DNA from: Sphingobacteriia bacterium | GTDB taxonomy: Bacteria > Bacteroidota > Bacteroidia > Chitinophagales > Chitinophagaceae | NCBI GenBank assembly: GCA_017304675.1 | Contig: JAFKLS010000017.1 | Location: 62,001 to 126,000 of the forward strand | Direction: 5' to 3' | DNA: 64,000 nt | Made by a program: the position numbers and the translations under genes | Shown here: piece by piece, positions 43,894 to 53,574 of the stretch | How the letters are laid out: every line of letters starts with the position of its first letter | How positions within the stretch are numbered: the first letter of the stretch is position 1 | The notes under the pieces: generated by a model | What the model was told of the DNA's origin: nothing | The model's input: the letters and a program-made list of their open reading frames with translations, nothing else | Database searches by the model: none

Positions 43894-45270
43894 CTATTTT
43901 CCGATACAAAACTTACTGAAAATAAAATCTAACTGGTCTTCATTAGTTACTTCTCCGGTAATCAATCCCAAATAATGCAAACATTGCCTGATATCAAGTG
44001 CCAGTAAGTCTCCGGGAAGTTGATTAACCAACCCGTCTTTAACATCATTTAAAGCTGATTGCAATTTTACCAATGCATCGTAATGCCTGGCATTGGTAAC
44101 AACTGTTGATTCTGTATTGATATTGCCATTGAGCACTTTATTTACAAGCCTATGTTTTAGTTCATTCAGGTTCTGTTCTTTTTTTGCTGAAATGAAAATT
44201 GTATCGGGCAAAAACAGGTCAGGAGACACGGTTGTTTTATCCTCGCATTTATTTCCAACCAAAATATATTTTATGTTTTGCAATTGCAGGTCTTCAGTGA
44301 TTTTTTTAAGCTCAGAAGCTGTAGTTGTATTCACATCAAACAGGTAAATCACCACGTCTGCCTGTTTCATTTTTTCAAGGCTTTTTTCTACCCCAATGCT
44401 CTCAATCATATCGGCAGTATGTTGCCTTATTCCAGCCGTATCAATTAGCCTGAACAAAATACCATCAATGTTTAATGTTTCTTCAATGGTATCTCTTGTG
44501 GTTCCTGCTATTTCACTTACAATGGCTCTCTCTTCATTTAACAGGGCATTAAGCAGCGTAGATTTCCCTGCATTGGGTTTGCCAATAATAGCCACTTGCA
44601 CTCCGTTTTTAATTACGTTGCCTAAAGAAAAAGATTGCATTAATACATGAACATCTCTTTCAATAGAATGAATCAACTCCTGCAATTGTGTTCTATCTGC
44701 AAAAGCAACATCTTCTTGTGAAAAATCTAATTCCAATTCTATCAACGCAGAAAATTTGATCAGTTGCTCTCTCAGTCCTTTAAGATCGGAAGAAAATTTT
44801 CCACGCATATTTTTAATGGCAGTATCTCTACTTGCTTGTGTATTGCTTGCAATTAGATCGGCTACCGCTTCTGCTTGAGCAAGATCAAGCCTGCCATTTA
44901 AGAAAGCTCTTTGTGTAAATTCGCCAGCTTTCGCCAGCCTGGCTCCTTTTTGGGTAATGGCATTGATAATTCTTTGTTGAATGAAGGGAGAGCCATGACA
45001 ACTAATCTCAATTACATCTTCGCCAGTGTAAGACCTGGGGCCTTTATAGAGATATACGACCACTTCATCAAGGATTTCGCCATGATCTTTGAGTAGCCCA
45101 ACATGAATGGTATGAGAAGGTAATGTATTAATATTTTTAGAAGGAAATAATTCATTTATGATAGTAAAACTATCCTTTCCGCTTATTCTTATAACTGCAA
45201 TGGCGCCTATACCCGGAGCCGTGGCCAGTGCCACAATCGTGTCATTCCAATCACTCAATTTACCAAGCAT
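43894..45270 (-). CDS. mnmE: tRNA uridine-5-carboxymethylaminomethyl(34) synthesis GTPase MnmE
   Basis: A 458-residue GTPase that, with MnmG, modifies the wobble uridine of certain tRNAs. The N-terminal tetrahydrofolate-binding domain (about 8-125) is followed by a helical domain and the inserted G domain: G1 GKPNAGKST at 230-238, DTAGIR at about 273, GNKCE at about 345. It ends in the canonical FCIGK, whose Cys is catalytic in the family. Length is typical. The TonB-operon terminator lies just upstream, so it has its own promoter. Confidence 0.96.
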   Translation of the reverse strand: MLGKLSDWNDTIVALATAPGIGAIAVIRISGKDSFTIINELFPSKNINTLPSHTIHVGLLKDHGEILDEVVVYLYKGPRSYTGEDVIEISCHGSPFIQQRIINAITQKGARLAKAGEFTQRAFLNGRLDLAQAEAVADLIASNTQASRDTAIKNMRGKFSSDLKGLREQLIKFSALIELELDFSQEDVAFADRTQLQELIHSIERDVHVLMQSFSLGNVIKNGVQVAIIGKPNAGKSTLLNALLNEERAIVSEIAGTTRDTIEETLNIDGILFRLIDTAGIRQHTADMIESIGVEKSLEKMKQADVVIYLFDVNTTTASELKKITEDLQLQNIKYILVGNKCEDKTTVSPDLFLPDTIFISAKKEQNLNELKHRLVNKVLNGNINTESTVVTNARHYDALVKLQSALNDVKDGLVNQLPGDLLALDIRQCLHYLGLITGEVTNEDQLDFIFSKFCIGK

Positions 45271-45304
45271 TTGTCAATTTTGTTTGCAAGATAAGCTTAT
45301 ACAT

Positions 45305-45338
45305 AAAAAAATCCTCCCGGGTTATGGGGAGGATTTTC
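45305..45338 (-). terminator. Terminator of the exbB-exbD-exbD-tonB run
   Basis: AAAATCCTCCC (45308-45318) pairs perfectly over 11 bp with GGGAGGATTTT (45327-45337) around an 8-nt loop. On the minus strand the hairpin is followed by a run of seven T, the classic rho-independent form. It begins 21 bp past the tonB stop. Confidence 0.92.
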
Positions 45339-45357
45339 TATAAAGCGTTTGAAGTTA

Positions 45358-46188
45358 TTATTCTTCAGAAACCTGGAAGGTAATACCTTGTTTATGACGG
45401 TAAATTACGTTACGGCCATTTTGTACGGCAGGCTTCCATTTAGGGCCTTTTTTAATTACACGAATTGCTTCGTCTTTAGTGCCATAGCCGGGGTCGTTTT
45501 CAGCCTGAACATCGCTAATGTTTCCTTCTTTATCTACAATGAAAGTAACATAAACAGTGTATTTACCCGGAGGAGCACCATTTTCAACAGGGAGATCCCT
45601 GTTCAGGTTACGTTCAAGATATTTTGTCCATCCTTGCAAACCACCCGGAAATTCTGCGGGTATTTGTACAACAGTAAATACCTTATCGTAATCTTCATCT
45701 TGTTTAGGTGCTTCTACCACACCGGTACCTTTACTTTCTACAACAGGTGCTACCACACCATTGTCTTTCTCACCTTCCTGATTAATAGTACCAATTTTGG
45801 TATCTTCTAATTTTTCTACCTCTTTAATCTCATCTTCTTTTTTCACTTCCTCATCTTTTACAATTTTAGGCGGAGTGAATTTTGTGATTTCAACTTTTGG
45901 AGGCTCTTGCTTAGGAGGAGGCGGTGGTGGAGGCTCAGGCTTTTTTTCGTCCTGTTTAAAGTTCTCCAACGACATATCCTGCACTATTAATTTAGCTTCC
46001 TTTTTCTTAACAGTATTGGCAAGAATGCTGCCTAATAACAATAACAGGCATATTACTATAGTGCCTACTACGGCAAAAGTAATTCGTCTATTATAAGTTT
46101 TACGCAGTTCGTACGCACCGTACTCTTTATTCCTGCCCTCGAAAATAATATCGAGGATATCTGCGGATAAAATTTTATTTACGTCCAT
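45358..46188 (-). CDS. tonB: TonB energy transducer
   Basis: A 276-residue protein. A membrane helix is at about 32-57 (ITFAVVGTIVICLLLLLGSILA). Then comes a Pro/Lys/Glu-rich periplasmic spacer with PEPPPPPPPKQEPPKVE at about 83-99, and a C-terminal TonB domain (about 180-276) that includes FPGGLQGWTKYLERNL and WKPAVQNGRNVIYRHKQG. It passes the proton-motive force to outer-membrane receptors such as SusC-type transporters. It is the last of four genes (exbB, exbD, exbD, tonB), 52 bp after the second exbD gene. Confidence 0.94.
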   Translation of the reverse strand: MDVNKILSADILDIIFEGRNKEYGAYELRKTYNRRITFAVVGTIVICLLLLLGSILANTVKKKEAKLIVQDMSLENFKQDEKKPEPPPPPPPKQEPPKVEITKFTPPKIVKDEEVKKEDEIKEVEKLEDTKIGTINQEGEKDNGVVAPVVESKGTGVVEAPKQDEDYDKVFTVVQIPAEFPGGLQGWTKYLERNLNRDLPVENGAPPGKYTVYVTFIVDKEGNISDVQAENDPGYGTKDEAIRVIKKGPKWKPAVQNGRNVIYRHKQGITFQVSEE

Positions 46189-46240
46189 AAATTATTTTTT
46201 AATAAGATGCTATGCGTAGTAAAATACACAAACTGTTTGT

Positions 46241-46801
46241 TTATTTTCCACTTCCACCAGCAGCTTCAGTAATTTTTACTAGTTGGTCTTCTACATCAGA
46301 GATATCTACCAATGCGTATTTCTTTACAACATTAATAGCCATTTCGTCTAAAATGTCTACCACATTTTTATAATTACATTCGCTGGTAGGTTTTATTACT
46401 ACCACAAAATCATTATCTGGGGTTCTCAATTTCTTCTGAAGGATAATATTTCTAATACCGCTTTCCCCATTTCCAAAGTTTGATGATTTGAATTTGGAAG
46501 AGGCATTGGAATTATCTAATATTCCTTCATAATAAAACACATTATTATCTTTTCCAAGCATAATGGTTAACGCACCAGACTCTTTTGCTTTATTCTGATC
46601 TTCCGGCTTGTCTGCATCTTTCGGTAAGAACAGTTTAAAAGCTGTAGCCTGGCTCATTGTTGTTGTAAAGATAAAAAAGGTTATGAGCAGGAATCCCAAA
46701 TCCACCATAGGTGTTAAATCTACCCTGGTAGATAATTTTTTCCCTTTTTTTACGCCCGGGCCTTTCTTATGACCACCGCCCGAGGTATCCATTTCTGCCA
46801 T
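46241..46801 (-). CDS. exbD: ExbD/TolR family biopolymer transporter (second copy in operon)
   Basis: A 186-residue protein. The N-terminal part is Gly/Lys-rich; the single membrane helix has the conserved Asp in LTPMVDLGFLLITFFIFTTT (about 28-47), which conducts protons in the ExbB-ExbD motor. A periplasmic domain follows, with FVVVIKPTSECNYKNVVDIL. It differs clearly from its upstream paralogue, so the motor may use both proteins. It lies 41 bp after that gene and 52 bp before tonB. Confidence 0.92.
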   Translation of the reverse strand: MAEMDTSGGGHKKGPGVKKGKKLSTRVDLTPMVDLGFLLITFFIFTTTMSQATAFKLFLPKDADKPEDQNKAKESGALTIMLGKDNNVFYYEGILDNSNASSKFKSSNFGNGESGIRNIILQKKLRTPDNDFVVVIKPTSECNYKNVVDILDEMAINVVKKYALVDISDVEDQLVKITEAAGGSGK

Positions 46802-46842
46802 GGCTCAATTATTTTAAATTATAAATATTATTTACTATTCAG

Positions 46843-47502
46843 TTACTTCTTCTCTTCGTCTGCACCATGCTTTTGGTTATCTTTCCATAGTTCAGAGCCA
46901 ATAGGAGCAGCCTCCGGATTGGTTACCATTTGGAATTTAAGAAACTCGTTCTTTTTAAAAGCAGTAATTACAGCATGAAAAGAAGGGTATTTTGCTAAGT
47001 TGTCTCCTTTCAGAAGAAGGTTAGGTTGTTTTTTACCTTCAAAAGCTGTGTGCACCAATTGCATCCATTCAATTAATTCATTGGGGCCTTTTGTAGAATC
47101 TACAGGGATTCCGGGTAATTTATCACCTTTCAGGTCTTCTTTAGGAATAGACAAAAAAGAGCTTAGTTGGGAGAAGCTTGTACCAAAAAATTCGGCTTTT
47201 TTAAATGCAGCAATATTTAAATTCAGATTTTTAGTTTGATTTAAAATATTGGCAATTTGCTCTTTTGCGCTTTCATCATCCATAGATAAAAACACTTTAC
47301 CGTCTTTATCCATGGTAACCATTACAATGTCTTTTTCCGGCGCAACTTTAGAGGCAACCGAACTTGGAGTAGTAACAGTAATGGCTTCCGATGGCTTAAA
47401 CTTGGTTGTTAAAATGAAGAACGATAACAATAAGAAAGCCACATCGCACATCGCTGTCATGTCTATACTGGTACTTTTTCTCGGTATCTTAGGCCTTGCC
47501 AT
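46843..47502 (-). CDS. exbD: ExbD/TolR family biopolymer transporter (first copy in operon)
   Basis: A 219-residue paralogue. The membrane helix includes DMTAMCDVAFLLLSFFILTT (about 14-33) with the proton-path Asp. The periplasmic part is longer than that of the other ExbD and includes NLLLKGDNLAKYPSFHAVIT, a typical ExbD segment. The tail is charged. The presence of two unequal ExbDs in one operon is usual in Bacteroidota. It follows exbB by 77 bp. Confidence 0.92.
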   Translation of the reverse strand: MARPKIPRKSTSIDMTAMCDVAFLLLSFFILTTKFKPSEAITVTTPSSVASKVAPEKDIVMVTMDKDGKVFLSMDDESAKEQIANILNQTKNLNLNIAAFKKAEFFGTSFSQLSSFLSIPKEDLKGDKLPGIPVDSTKGPNELIEWMQLVHTAFEGKKQPNLLLKGDNLAKYPSFHAVITAFKKNEFLKFQMVTNPEAAPIGSELWKDNQKHGADEEKK

Positions 47503-47579
47503 GTTTATTTTTTTATTTAGTTAGATTTCACAAATTGTAAGATTCAAAACTTTTCAATTTCCACACAAATAATATAAGA

Positions 47580-48443
47580 TTATTTGTAGTTGGCAGCAAA
47601 GCTTTGAGTTAATGTGAAACCAGACTCGTCAATACCAAATGTAACTCCATCAATACGAGTAGTAAACACGTTATACATGATAATTGAAACGGCAGAAGTA
47701 CCGATACCTAATGCTGTATTATACAATGCCTCAGAGATACCTTGAGATAATTTTTGAGCAGCTTCACCACCGCCACTATCACCTAATGCAGAGAAAGAAC
47801 GAATCATACCTAATACTGTTCCTAACAAACCTAATAAAGTTGCAACAGAAGCAATAGTTGATAAGAATACCAGGTTTTTCTCTAACATCGGCAATTCAAG
47901 TGCTGTAGCTTCTTCCACTTCTTTCTGAATATTCAATACTTTCTGATCGGTAGCCAATTCTGTATTACCAATCATTTCTTTGTATTTGCGTAAACCTGCT
48001 TTCATTACATTGCCTACAGAGCCTTTTTGTTTATCGCATTCTGCTAAAGCTTTATCAACATCTTTATTAGCAAGATGAAATTGTACTTTACGAATAAATT
48101 CTGCGATGTTTCCTGTTCCTGCAGCTTTGCTAACAGTTAAAAATCTTTCAATCACGAATGTTAATACGGTTAAGAAACATCCGATCAAAATAGGTACGAT
48201 GATACCACCCAGATACATACGAGGAAAACCACCTTTAGCACCTTCATGATCCGGCCAGAATCCGCCATTCAAATCAGGTTTGGTAAAGTTGCTTGGGCTA
48301 CCAATGATAAAACGCCAAATAATATAACCTAACGTAATACAAACTACTGGAGCAATCCAGGAAATTGAGTTGCCGTTACGCTTTGGTTGAACTGAGGTTG
48401 TAGTTTTTGCCGCCGGAGCCGCAGTTGGTTTAATGTCAGCCAT
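47580..48443 (-). CDS. exbB: MotA/TolQ/ExbB proton channel family protein
   Basis: A 287-residue membrane protein. It starts with an Ala/Thr/Lys-rich leader, a first helix near 29-47, another near 79-101, and the family domain around 180-260, with LPMLEKNLVFLSTIASVATL, LGLLGTVLGMIRSFSAL and LSQGISEALYNTALGIGTSA. These are the conserved helices of the pentameric channel. It leads the operon with exbD, exbD and tonB and diverges from the zinc-protease gene. Confidence 0.93.
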   Translation of the reverse strand: MADIKPTAAPAAKTTTSVQPKRNGNSISWIAPVVCITLGYIIWRFIIGSPSNFTKPDLNGGFWPDHEGAKGGFPRMYLGGIIVPILIGCFLTVLTFVIERFLTVSKAAGTGNIAEFIRKVQFHLANKDVDKALAECDKQKGSVGNVMKAGLRKYKEMIGNTELATDQKVLNIQKEVEEATALELPMLEKNLVFLSTIASVATLLGLLGTVLGMIRSFSALGDSGGGEAAQKLSQGISEALYNTALGIGTSAVSIIMYNVFTTRIDGVTFGIDESGFTLTQSFAANYK

Positions 48444-48783
48444 GATTCAATTGGTTTTTGTTTTAAATAATACTTTGGTTAAAAAAAATTACTTCGCAAT
48501 TCTAAAGAAAAAAAAATTGAAAAAGCAAAATTTTCTTCTCAAAAATTTTCCTGAAGGGGCTACAAATTAGGCATTTTATTGAAAGCAACAAATTTGATTT
48601 TAGCCGTTTTCAATTTTTTAATAAATAATAAAAAATTGAAAAAAGTTTTTATTATCGCTTCGTTAAAAACAACTTATTCACCGATTTATTTTCTTTTTTC
48701 TCCGTTGATAAAAACTATCTTTAGCGGATATACTTTTTTATGTTACTTAACAACTTATTGTTCTAAAACTAAACAAAATACAC
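48444..48783. other. Divergent promoter region of exbB and the metalloprotease gene
   Basis: A 340-bp AT-rich spacer between divergent genes. It must hold promoters in both directions, but I could not place one with confidence. Short A/T repeats such as AATTTTTT/AAAAAATT occur. No protein gene that I would support is present. Confidence 0.5.
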
Positions 48784-51375
48784 ATGAAGAAAATTCTGAC
48801 TGCTATTTGCCTGTTAAACCTAACGGGTACCGTGTTGGCCCAACAACCGCCAACACCCAGGCCCAATCCAACACCAACACCTGCTCCTACACAAATGCCT
48901 GTGGCCAGTATTGGAGGCTTAAATTTAAATGGGATAGGCGCTGCAGCACAACCAAAAACCAGCCCTAAGCCGTATAAAGAAGTTATTACCGATAAAGCCA
49001 TTACTAAAAAAGGATTGTTTACTGTGCATAAGGTTGAAGACAAATTTTATTTCGAGATTCCGGATTCTGTTCTCAACCGTGAAATGCTGGCTGTAACCCG
49101 CTTAAGTAAAACTGCCGGAGGTGGCAGAAACTATGGTGGTGAATTAGTGAACAATCAATCTATCAAGTTTGAGAAAGGACCAAACAATACCGTTTTTTTA
49201 AGAGTAGTTACTTTAATCGGTACAGCCGATTCTACCAATACTATTTCAAGGGCTGTTAAAAATTCTTACTTAGATCCTATTGCCAATGCCTTTCCTGTAG
49301 CGGCTTACGGCAAAGATTCTGTAACACATACAGGCAGCACTGTTATAGATGTTACAGATTTTTTTAAGGGAGACAATCAGGTAGTAAGTGTTAGCCCTAA
49401 CTTTAAAAGGCAATATAATTTATCTGCAATTGCCGCAGACCGTTCTTATATTCAAAGTATTCATACTTACCCTATCAATACAGAAATTAAGACTGTAAAA
49501 ACATTTTCTTCCTCGCCTGCCTCAGGCTTGGGCGGGTTATCGGCTTCACCTTTCCCATCCAGCTCCAGTTTACCGGCAGCACAAGTTGCAGGTGCTGTAA
49601 CAATTGAGCTGAATACATCTTTATTATTGCTGCCTAAAACCCCTATGGCCCGCAGGTTGTTTGATCCGCGTGTAGGTTTCTTTGCAGACGATTTTGTAGT
49701 GTATAGCGATGATCAACAGAAAGTAGAAAACCAGGTTTTTGCTGTTCGCTGGAGATTGGAACCCAAACCGGAAGATGTAGACAAATATAAAAAAGGAGAA
49801 TTGGTTGAACCTGCTAAACAGATTATTTATTATATAGATCCGGCTACACCAAAACAATGGCGCAAATATTTAATTGACGGAGTGAACGATTGGCAGAAAG
49901 CTTTTGAAAAAGCAGGATTTAAAAATGCCATTGTTGCCAAAGAGTGGCCGGAAAACGATTCTACAATGAGTTTAGAAGATGCCCGCTTTTCAGTAATCAG
50001 GTATTTTGCTTCCGATATAGAAAACGCTTATGGCCCTAATGTACACGATCCACGCAGCGGTGAAATTTTAGAAAGCCATATCGGCTGGTATCATAATGTT
50101 ATGAAACTGGTACACGACTGGTATATGGTGCAAACAGCAGCAGTAGATCCTAAAGCAAGGAAAATGAAGTTTGATGAGGAATTAATGGGGCAATTAATTC
50201 GCTTTGTTTCTTCACATGAAGTAGGGCATACACTTGGCCTTCGCCATAACATGGGCAGCAGCAGCAGAACTCCTGTAGAGTTATTACGCAATAAGGCATG
50301 GGTAGAAGCCAATGGCCATACCGCCTCTATTATGGATTATGCCCGCTTTAACTACGTGGCACAACCAGAAGATAATATCTCTGAAGCAGGCTTATTTCCA
50401 CGTATTGGCGATTACGACAAATGGGCTATTAAATGGGGGTATACCTACACCGGCTTAAACGATGCGGAAGCTGATAAAAAATTAAATAACAAGTGGATTG
50501 TTGACAGCCTTAAAAACCCTCGTTTATGGTTTGGTGGCGAAGGTGGTAATGTAGATCCACGTGCTCAAACAGAAGATCTTGGTGATAATTCTGCCAAAGC
50601 AAGTGAATATGGTATTAAAAACCTGAAAAGAGTATTGGCGGCTTTACCTGAATGGACTAAAGAAGAAGCTGACAGATACGAGAATCTTTCAGATATGTAC
50701 GATCAGGTTACCGGCCAGTTCAACCGTTATATGAACCATGTTTTGAAAAACGTAGGTGGTATTCAACAAACCTATAAGAGTATTGAAGAAAAAGGAGATG
50801 TATACGAACCCACTCCTAAGGCCATTCAGAAAGAAGCAGTTGCTTTCCTGAATAAACAATTGTTTGAAACACCAATGTGGTTACTTGATAAAAACATTTT
50901 AAATAAAATAAATTATCCAACTTCCAACGAAAGGGTTCAAACCATACAAACAAGCGTATTGAGCAGTTTATTAGGCGGTTCAAGATTATATAGGCTGGTT
51001 TTAAGCAGCAATCGTTTTGGTGCCAACACTTATGGTATTGATGAAATGATGAGCGATGTAAAGAAAGGGGTATGGGGAGAACTGACCGCCGGTAAACCAA
51101 TTGATGCTTATAGAAGAAATCTGCAAAAAGCATATATTGATAACCTGGTAGATCTGTTAAATCCTTCAGCACCGGTAATTCCGGGTTTACCAGCCGGATT
51201 TACAGTCGTGTTCACTAATACAAAGAACACAGATGTTACCTCTATTGCAAGAGCTTATTTAAGAGCACTGCAAAGTGAAACAAGTGCTGCTGCCGCTACA
51301 GCAACAGACAAATTGACCAAATATCATTTACAAGATTGTGCAGACAGGATTAAAAGAGCATTGGATCCTAAATAA
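48784..51375 (+). CDS. Zinc-dependent metalloprotease (DUF5117/DUF5118/DUF4953 type)
   Basis: An 863-residue exported protease. The signal peptide is about 1-20 (MKKILTAICLLNLTGTVLA), then a Pro/Thr-rich segment (PPTPRPNPTPTPAPTQMP at 23-40). The metzincin zinc site HEVGHTLGLRH is at 478-488 with His478, His482, His488 and Glu479, and SIMDYARFNY about 40 residues later fits a Met-turn. The rest matches a family of large Bacteroidota proteases I know as DUF5117/DUF4953. It likely degrades proteins in the periplasm or outside. It has its own terminator. Confidence 0.9.
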   Translation: MKKILTAICLLNLTGTVLAQQPPTPRPNPTPTPAPTQMPVASIGGLNLNGIGAAAQPKTSPKPYKEVITDKAITKKGLFTVHKVEDKFYFEIPDSVLNREMLAVTRLSKTAGGGRNYGGELVNNQSIKFEKGPNNTVFLRVVTLIGTADSTNTISRAVKNSYLDPIANAFPVAAYGKDSVTHTGSTVIDVTDFFKGDNQVVSVSPNFKRQYNLSAIAADRSYIQSIHTYPINTEIKTVKTFSSSPASGLGGLSASPFPSSSSLPAAQVAGAVTIELNTSLLLLPKTPMARRLFDPRVGFFADDFVVYSDDQQKVENQVFAVRWRLEPKPEDVDKYKKGELVEPAKQIIYYIDPATPKQWRKYLIDGVNDWQKAFEKAGFKNAIVAKEWPENDSTMSLEDARFSVIRYFASDIENAYGPNVHDPRSGEILESHIGWYHNVMKLVHDWYMVQTAAVDPKARKMKFDEELMGQLIRFVSSHEVGHTLGLRHNMGSSSRTPVELLRNKAWVEANGHTASIMDYARFNYVAQPEDNISEAGLFPRIGDYDKWAIKWGYTYTGLNDAEADKKLNNKWIVDSLKNPRLWFGGEGGNVDPRAQTEDLGDNSAKASEYGIKNLKRVLAALPEWTKEEADRYENLSDMYDQVTGQFNRYMNHVLKNVGGIQQTYKSIEEKGDVYEPTPKAIQKEAVAFLNKQLFETPMWLLDKNILNKINYPTSNERVQTIQTSVLSSLLGGSRLYRLVLSSNRFGANTYGIDEMMSDVKKGVWGELTAGKPIDAYRRNLQKAYIDNLVDLLNPSAPVIPGLPAGFTVVFTNTKNTDVTSIARAYLRALQSETSAAAATATDKLTKYHLQDCADRIKRALDPK

Positions 51376-51400
51376 ATCTGAGCATTTTGTTACATACAGT

Positions 51401-51430
51401 AAAACGCCTTGTATATACAAGGCGTTTTTT
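51401..51430 (+). terminator. Terminator after the metalloprotease gene
   Basis: A perfect 28-bp palindrome (51401-51428): 14-base arms AAAACGCCTTGTAT and ATACAAGGCGTTTT. The strand continues to a run of six T at 51425-51430. It begins 25 bp after the stop codon. Confidence 0.9.
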
Positions 51431-51467
51431 AATTGCATTGAACTGTAACTTCTGCTAACATTGTGCT

Positions 51468-52172
51468 ATGAAATATGTATTGAGCCTTGCATTCTTATTG
51501 AATGCCTTTATAACAAATGCGCAAAGAATAAAAGCCATTGTGAAAGACAGCGTATCTAACGAACCAATAGCTTTTGCGGGTATTACAAATCTTTCTGCCA
51601 GGTATTCTACAGTATTATCTAACAGGCAGGGATCTTTTAGCATACAAGCAGCCAAAGGCAATATTATTTCTATAGCAGCTGTTGGTTATAATTTTGATAC
51701 GTTACGAATAAGTGATGAGCTTTTAAGCAAGGAAGTATTGGTGATATTTCTTAAACCGCTCTCAAGAAAACTACCGGATGTAATTGTAAAAAGTAACAGG
51801 TATAACGGCTATCAGCTAGACAGTATAGAAAGGAGAAGAGATTTTTTCAGTACCAGAAGTGAACACACCATTCCTGTTGCTTCACTCGCCAATTCAGGAG
51901 CAGGTTTAGGAATTAATCTCGACCATTTTTCTAGAGGTGAAAAAGGTAAAAGGGCTGCAATTACATTCTTTAATGAAATAGAAAAAGACCAGTATATTAA
52001 CTACCGCTTCTCTCCTCAGCTGGTTACTAAATATACTTCTTTAAGTACCGATTCTACACAAGCTTTTATGCAACAGTACCGGCCGTCTTATGATTGGCTG
52101 AGAAAGCATGTTTTAGAGGAAGACCTGCTTTATTATATAAACGATAAGCTGAAATTATTCCTCAAGAATTAA
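51468..52172 (+). CDS. Exported protein with carboxypeptidase regulatory-like domain
   Basis: A 234-residue protein with a signal peptide (about 1-18, MKYVLSLAFLLNAFITNA). Residues 20-105 form a CarboxypepD_reg-like beta sandwich: RIKAIVKDSVSNEPIAFAGI, LSNRQGSFSIQAAKGNIISI, and LKPLSRKLPDVIVKS. The rest (about 110-234) has no domain known to me, though DSIERRRDFFSTRSEH recurs in similar Bacteroidota proteins. Such domains often head TonB-dependent receptors, but no receptor follows, so this is a stand-alone form. Its function is unknown. Confidence 0.75.
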   Translation: MKYVLSLAFLLNAFITNAQRIKAIVKDSVSNEPIAFAGITNLSARYSTVLSNRQGSFSIQAAKGNIISIAAVGYNFDTLRISDELLSKEVLVIFLKPLSRKLPDVIVKSNRYNGYQLDSIERRRDFFSTRSEHTIPVASLANSGAGLGINLDHFSRGEKGKRAAITFFNEIEKDQYINYRFSPQLVTKYTSLSTDSTQAFMQQYRPSYDWLRKHVLEEDLLYYINDKLKLFLKN

Positions 52173-52198
52173 ACGGGTTGTGTAATTGTTAACAAGGG

Positions 52199-53476
52199 TT
52201 ATTCATATCGCAAAGCTTCTATCGGGTTTAATTTAGAAGCTTTAATAGCAGGATACAAACCCGCCAGCAACCCTACAAAAGAGCAGATCAGTATTCCAAG
52301 AATTACCCAACCCCATGGTACCACAAAGCCTGTTTTTAGTAATATGGCAACACTATTTCCTACAGCCACTCCCAAAATAATACCGAAAAGGGCACCTAAT
52401 AAACTAATGATCATACTTTCAAATAAAAATTGCTGACGAACATTTTTCTTTTTACCACCAATGGCTTTTATTAATCCAACTTCTTTGGTTCTTTCGTTTA
52501 CTGCCACCAACATAATATTCATGAGGCCAATGGCGGCTCCTATTAGAGTAATTAAACCAATAGCTCCTGCAGAGCCGGTTACACCGCTTAATAAGCTCAA
52601 TAATTGCTCAGCCACTTTATCGCTTTTTTCAATTACAAAATTGTCTGCCTCATTAGGTTGTAGTTTGCGTACCGCTCTAAATGTAGCTGTTGCCTCGCCT
52701 GCTGCTGCATCTATTTGATTTACATTGTTCACCGCAATACCTATAATATAGGAAGGTGCATTATTGGCCAGTCTGGAAGCACTGTTGTACGAAGTAATAA
52801 TCACATCATCCTGCCGAAGCATTCCGCTGGAGCCTTTTGCTTTTAGCAAGCCAACTACACGATAAGGCACACTTCCCACACGAATGATTTTATCGATACA
52901 TTTTTCAGGATGATCCGGAAAAAGTTTTGTTGCTACATTCACTCCTATAATACAAACATTCCTTCCACTGTGTACATCTAAATTATTCAGCCCTCTCCCT
53001 TCATCTATTGTAAAATTGTTTACAGATAAATAGTTTTCATCGCCTCCCCATAAAGTAACCACAGGGTTTGTTTTTTTATCGGCATACCTTACTTCCAAAT
53101 TGCCCGGCCCTCTCCTATACATGCTTACCTGTGCCGGAAAATCGTATACTTTTTTAAAATATTCACCATCTTCTTTTAAAATGTATTTATTGAGGTTGGA
53201 GTTTTTCTGCTTCCTGCCTTTCTGATTTTTTACAGTAGCCTGGCGTGGCGGCCCTCCTCCAAAACGTACCGTTGTTTCTTTAAACCGTATGCTGAATGCA
53301 TTGGCGCCCATGGCAGAAAAACTTTCCCTTATACTTTTATCCATAGCCTGGATGGCCGTAATAATGCCTATTAGTGCCATAATACCAAAAGCAATAATAG
53401 CCACAGTGATGCCTGTACGTAATTTATTCCCTTTAACGGTTCTATAAGCGAGTGCAAAAGAATCTCCAAGTGTCAT
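52199..53476 (-). CDS. ABC transporter permease, MacB/FtsX fold
   Basis: A 425-residue permease. It has an N-terminal membrane helix (about 21-43), then a MacB-type periplasmic core domain (with IGVNVATKLFPDH and VVGLLKAKGSSGM), and three C-terminal helices in the FtsX layout (LITLIGAAIGLMNIMLVAVN, ERTKEVGLIKAIGGKKKNV, LLGALFGIILGVAVGN, then a final helix). No ATPase is next to it. The MacB-type ATPase at 10563-11276 is a possible partner. It may export peptides or lipoproteins; the substrate is unknown. Confidence 0.88.
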   Translation of the reverse strand: MTLGDSFALAYRTVKGNKLRTGITVAIIAFGIMALIGIITAIQAMDKSIRESFSAMGANAFSIRFKETTVRFGGGPPRQATVKNQKGRKQKNSNLNKYILKEDGEYFKKVYDFPAQVSMYRRGPGNLEVRYADKKTNPVVTLWGGDENYLSVNNFTIDEGRGLNNLDVHSGRNVCIIGVNVATKLFPDHPEKCIDKIIRVGSVPYRVVGLLKAKGSSGMLRQDDVIITSYNSASRLANNAPSYIIGIAVNNVNQIDAAAGEATATFRAVRKLQPNEADNFVIEKSDKVAEQLLSLLSGVTGSAGAIGLITLIGAAIGLMNIMLVAVNERTKEVGLIKAIGGKKKNVRQQFLFESMIISLLGALFGIILGVAVGNSVAILLKTGFVVPWGWVILGILICSFVGLLAGLYPAIKASKLNPIEALRYE

Positions 53477-53508
53477 ATAACAAATGTATACATCTAAAGA
53501 TAACTGCG

Positions 53509-53542
53509 AAAAAAATACCCTCCATCAAAAAATGATGAAGGG
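53509..53542 (-). terminator. Terminator of the complex I operon
   Basis: Arms 53518-53527 and 53533-53542 pair with one mismatch over ten positions around a five-base loop (CCCTCCATCA against TGATGAAGGG). On the minus strand the hairpin is followed by TATTTTTTT. It lies 33 bp past the nuoN stop. Confidence 0.9.
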
Positions 53543-53574
53543 CAATAAATTTATTTTCAAACAATTGTTGATAG

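Noticed and set aside
45349..45810. A 153-residue open frame antisense to tonB
   Set aside because: It is a shadow of the well-supported tonB gene and crosses its stop region; no family matched.
48579..48968. A 129-residue plus-strand frame overlapping the start of the metalloprotease gene
   Set aside because: The overlapping metalloprotease has a signal peptide and a full domain match, while this frame has neither.
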